64,000 nt of DNA from Balaenoptera acutorostrata. Lineage: Eukaryota > Chordata > Mammalia > Artiodactyla > Balaenopteridae. The stretch spans positions 50,590,910 through 50,654,909 of the forward strand of contig NC_080067.1 of NCBI RefSeq assembly GCF_949987535.1. The letters run 5' to 3'. This document shows, in pieces, positions 60,925 to 64,000 of the stretch; within the stretch, counting starts at the first letter, position 1, and every line of letters starts with the position of its first letter. Position numbers and translations under genes: made by a program. The notes under the pieces are model-generated. The model had not been told where the DNA came from, did not search any database, and worked only from the letters and a program-made list of their open reading frames with translations.

Positions 60925-61035
60925 TTATGAGCAAGGTATTGTAGTAAGGTTTTTATAGAAATTGCCTAGTTAAAACCTCTCCACAACCTCATATGGCAAG
61001 TATAATAATTCCTATGTAGCACTATTTAGATATAT
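60925..61035 (-). repeat. MIR fragment, antisense
   Basis: 'gagcaaggtattgtagtaagg', 'aacctctccacaacctcatatgg' and 'tataataattcctatg' follow the antisense 3' half of MIR. Confidence 0.55.
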
Positions 61036-61464
61036 TCAATTTCTTAGGAGACATAATCCCCTTTTATACAGACATATGCTTTGTTCAGTTAGTAATATGA
61101 TTAGTCACTAGTGGTGTGGTAGCAAATAAGACCCTCTCCCAATAACATGTGAGAGGATAACAAATTTTCAGTACAGTGATGACCCCTGTACTTTTATTTG
61201 ACTGATTATGGTTTGGAATGGAGGGCAAGAACTAATTTTTAATAATCAATTCATAGGATTATTAGATAGGACAAGGAAAGACAGGAGACGATGACTTGCA
61301 GAGAAAAGATCTTAGTGAAGAAGAAGGAAACCATGAAATAGCAATTTGAGTAAGATTTTTCTGTGTGGTGTGTAACATGAAACCTGGTCACATATCCCCA
61401 CAGTACCTTCAGTAAACTAAGCACTCTTGTTAATGTATGAAGGAGCTGGATCCATTTGATGGGT

Positions 61465-61690
61465 AGAATACTAACAGTTGATATTTAGTGAATTCTTATC
61501 CTGAGCCAAATATATGATCACATTTGTTCCCCCAAACAATGTTTTTAATGGTTGGATGGAGAAACTGATTCTTTGAGAGGTTTCATCGTTTGTCCAAGTT
61601 TACGAGTTGGTAAATGGTGGAGTGGGGATTTAAACCAAGGCCTTGTGACTCCTGAGATGACATTCTTAACTATTAGACAATGCTGCCATT
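61465..61690 (-). repeat. MIR SINE, antisense
   Basis: 'gttgatatttagtgaattc', 'tgagccaaatatatgatcac', 'ggatggagaaactgattc', 'tttgtccaagtttacgagttg', 'gtggggatttaaaccaagg' and 'aactattagacaatgctgcc' give the full antisense MIR order. Confidence 0.75.
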
Positions 61691-61734
61691 GTGAGTCGGG
61701 GTTGAAAACAAGAACTGCTCACATGATCCTGTCA

Positions 61735-61845
61735 CAACTGGTAGATGATTTTATTACAGATGATGAAACTGAGGCCTAAAGAGATTAAATAGCTAGCATA
61801 AGATGACTTAGCTAATGTAGGGAAGGATCAGAATTCAAGCATCAA
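61735..61845 (-). repeat. MIR fragment, antisense
   Basis: 'ttttattacagatgatgaaactgaggcctaaagag' and 'ggatcagaattcaagc' match the central antisense MIR core; a second copy next to the preceding one. Confidence 0.65.
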
Positions 61846-62051
61846 ATTCAAAAGCCCCTGAATTTTCCATTCACCACATTTTAGATAAATGTGTTAATTT
61901 TTCTTAACAAGGCAACAGTTCTATTCCCTTAAAAAGTATTCATTGTAACTCTGGTCTAGTTGATTTGTCTGGGTTAATTTATACTTATAATAGTTCCTCC
62001 AATAACAGGTTTATCTCAAATTTTGAGGTTTGACTACTAACAGCTTTAAAG

Positions 62052-62142
62052 ACCCACCACTCCCTTCCCCCTCCTGCCCCACATCACCTCTCTCCCTCCT
62101 GTCCCACATCACCACTCCCCTCCCCCTCCTGCCCCACATCTA
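62052..62142. repeat. C-rich minisatellite, three units
   Basis: Three related units of about 25-34 bases, each ending ctcctg(c/t)cccacatc. Confidence 0.9.
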
Positions 62143-62358
62143 GGAAAGTTGATGTAAAGCCCAGATGCTACCTCCTTTGGTACCTGCAAGGTCAACCCAT
62201 GCAACTGACGTCACAGAACACTTGAGAACCTTCATCAAGCTAACCACCCCTAATCACTGTAAATATCAAGCCACTCTACTTCCCTAGCTCTCTAAAGACA
62301 TTTTTTTGACCAGCTTGGGATCCAGCACTGTTTTCCTCAGCCAGCTTCTTAATGGGTA

Positions 62359-62364
62359 AATAAA
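62359..62364 (+). promoter_or_regulatory. Poly(A) signal AATAAA in LTR
   Basis: Canonical hexamer followed 15-35 bases later by a GT-rich element, as in the R/U5 part of an LTR. Confidence 0.6.
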
Positions 62365-62491
62365 GCTTTTCATGTCTTCTTGGTGAGTGTGTGTTTGTGG
62401 TGTCATCAGTTTTGACTTTAGAATCAAATCTTAGATGGAGATCCATCTTGTCTCAACAGAATTACTTCAACAGTTTCCAACATATATATTT

Positions 62492-62844
62492 AAAACTCAA
62501 GCAGAGGGACATCCCTGGTTGTGCAGTGGTTAAGAATCCACCTGTCAATGCAGGGGACACGAGTTAGAGCCCTGGTCCAGGAAGGTCCCACGTGCAGCGG
62601 AACTAAGCCCATGAGCCACAACTACTGATCCCATGTGGCACAACTAATGAAGCCTGTGAGCCTAGAGTCCATGCTCTGCAACAAGAGAATCCACCTCAAG
62701 GAGAAGCCTGCACACCGCAATGAAGAGCACCCCCAGCTCGCCACAACTAGAGAAAGCCTGCGTGCAGCAACGAAGACCCAACGCAGCCAAAAACAAACAA
62801 ACAAACAAATAATAAATATTACATTAAAAAAAAACTCAAGCAGA
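62492..62844 (+). mobile_element. CHR-type SINE (copy E) with 14-bp target duplication
   Basis: The duplication aaaactcaagcaga is at 62492-62505 and 62831-62844. The SINE begins at about 62506 (gggacatccctgg). It is the most diverged of the five long copies: box B is damaged (gagttagagccc), and the body has an altered middle. The tail is (CAAA)n, then aataataaa, then a short trailer tattacatt, then A9. Confidence 0.93.
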
Positions 62845-64000
62845 AAAAATGTTGCTGGAAGAATATATGGTAGCTTATAATATTAACAGAAGGCTGGAAA
62901 GCCAGGCTCAGAAGTTGGGTAACTACCAAGAGCATCTAGGTAACAGGAAAGAGAGCCAGAATCATGCCTCAGGGACAATCTAGTTAGGATTTTGCTGCTG
63001 GCCCTAATACCACGGAGTACTTATCACTGCCTCCATTCCTGAACTCTCACAGCACTGATTGCCAAAGCTGCATGGAAAAGTCTCCCTATACCCATATCAT
63101 TTGGTCACTTTTCAAGATTCAAACCTGGAGGTGTGAGTATTTAATTATCAGAGCCCTAGTTTCCACACTCTAGTCAGCTGCAAAGCTGGGAGAAGGTTTA
63201 ACTGACTTCTTCTGATTTAATAATGTCTCCTATTAAGATATACACAATTGATGATAGCCTCAAAGTAGAAATGTTGTTCTGATTCTGGGTAACATAAAAC
63301 TATGTAAAGCACCCTTTCATCATTTGGGAGATAGAAGGAAGAGGAAAATCAATGAAAATTGATGATAATATTACTATTACCCATATGGATGGTACTAAGT
63401 CTATATCTCTAACCCAAATATCTCTCTGTAGATTCAGTCTTTCATTTCAATTTCCCTTTGGGCTATTTACATCCAGATTCTCTCCTGCAAGTTCAAAGTG
63501 AAAATGCCAGAGACCTAACCATCGTCTCCCAAAGCCGGCTCTTTTCTAAGATTTACCTAATTCTGTAGGCTACCTTGTCTTCTAATCACGTCACTGCCAC
63601 CATGGAGTTGGCTTTCTTCCTTGTGGCCTGTGTCACCAAAGATTGTCAATTGCTCCACAACCTTTTTATTTATAAAATTGTTATATACTTATTATAATCA
63701 GGTTCATGCATGTCAGAACACATAAACCAAACTATTATAATCAGATTGATGCATATCAGAACACACAAACCAAATTAGATTTTACCATATCTGGCTAAAG
63801 ATAATTTTGACCAAGGGCTTCATTGAATTCATGTGTTTGTATCTTCAAACTTTTTAATGAAATACATTCTTTGAGGAGAAATATACGACCCCAATTGGAA
63901 GAGAAATTATTCTATGAGAATTTCAGGGGGTATTATTAGGAATATAACCAAGAAGAGGTAAACCTCACAGCTTTTCACCAATTGGAAATAACTATAATAT
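62845..64000. other. No gene seen; a 43-bp tandem duplication inside
   Basis: No recognisable coding sequence or named repeat apart from the duplication at 63691-63776. Confidence 0.5.
63691..63776. repeat. Tandem duplication, 2 x 43 bp
   Basis: Units at 63691-63733 and 63734-63776 both start attataatcag and contain tcagaacaca; about five differences. Confidence 0.9.

Larger units (their letters stand above)
62030..62459 (+). repeat. Retroviral LTR (solo), plus orientation
   Basis: A C-rich U3-like region, then 'agccactctacttccctagc', then the poly(A) signal aataaa at 62359-62364. After it come a GT-rich downstream element (gtgagtgtgtgtttgtgg) and a U5-like end ...catcttgtctcaaca. This order is that of an LTR. 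Flanking internal retroviral sequence is absent. The left boundary is uncertain. It holds a short C-rich minisatellite (62052-62142). Confidence 0.55.

Overview
This window is mammalian intergenic (or deep intronic) DNA, and almost all of what can be recognised in it is transposable-element sequence. I find no host protein-coding exon, no rRNA, no genuine tRNA gene, no CRISPR array and no bacterial-type operon. The organism is most likely a cetacean. Five long tRNA-derived SINEs of the CHR family (the cetacean, hippo and ruminant family) are present, with the head GGGCTTCCCTGG(T/C)GGCGCAGTGG. The youngest LINE-1 is of cetartiodactyl type, and I see no BovB/Bov-tA or suid SINEs. The exact species cannot be told from this sequence.

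Layout. 1-9 kb: AT-rich sequence with old MIR, MaLR-like LTR and L1 fragments. 9.9-12.3 kb: the decayed pol gene of a class I (gammaretrovirus-like) endogenous retrovirus on the minus strand. 12.5-16.9 kb: two L1 copies with 5' inversions and a CHR SINE. 18.1-19.2 kb: a second CHR SINE and a hAT-Charlie-type DNA transposon with an 8-bp target duplication. 23.5-26.4 kb: a 5'-truncated L1. 28.9-38.6 kb: an old minus-strand L1 that has been entered by a young full-length L1 (29,072-35,109), a CHR SINE and a short L1 tail. 38.7-39.8 kb: a third inverted L1. 41-42.9, 50.1-53.5 and 53.5-56.4 kb: ancient L1/HAL1 remains. 45.2 and 62.5 kb: two more CHR SINEs. 47.3-48.2 kb: a fourth inverted L1. 62.0-62.5 kb: an LTR with a poly(A) signal.

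The most gene-like object is the young L1. It has a 5' UTR starting with a YY1-type motif and carrying two 75-bp tandem repeats. It has an intact ORF1 (301 codons from the first ATG) and an ORF2 that is open over its whole length (about 1,272 codons) except for one extra base in an A8 run. ORF2 also carries Asp at the position of the catalytic endonuclease Glu. The element is flanked by a 15-bp target-site duplication.

The observation I consider most worth testing concerns the CHR SINEs. All five long copies end as AATAAA, then a short trailer unique to the copy and ending in T's, then a pure A-run, then the flank. This is the layout expected of SINE RNAs that were transcribed past their own end and then polyadenylated. 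Four L1 copies show the twin-priming (5' inversion) structure. I did not find a convincing new host gene system here.
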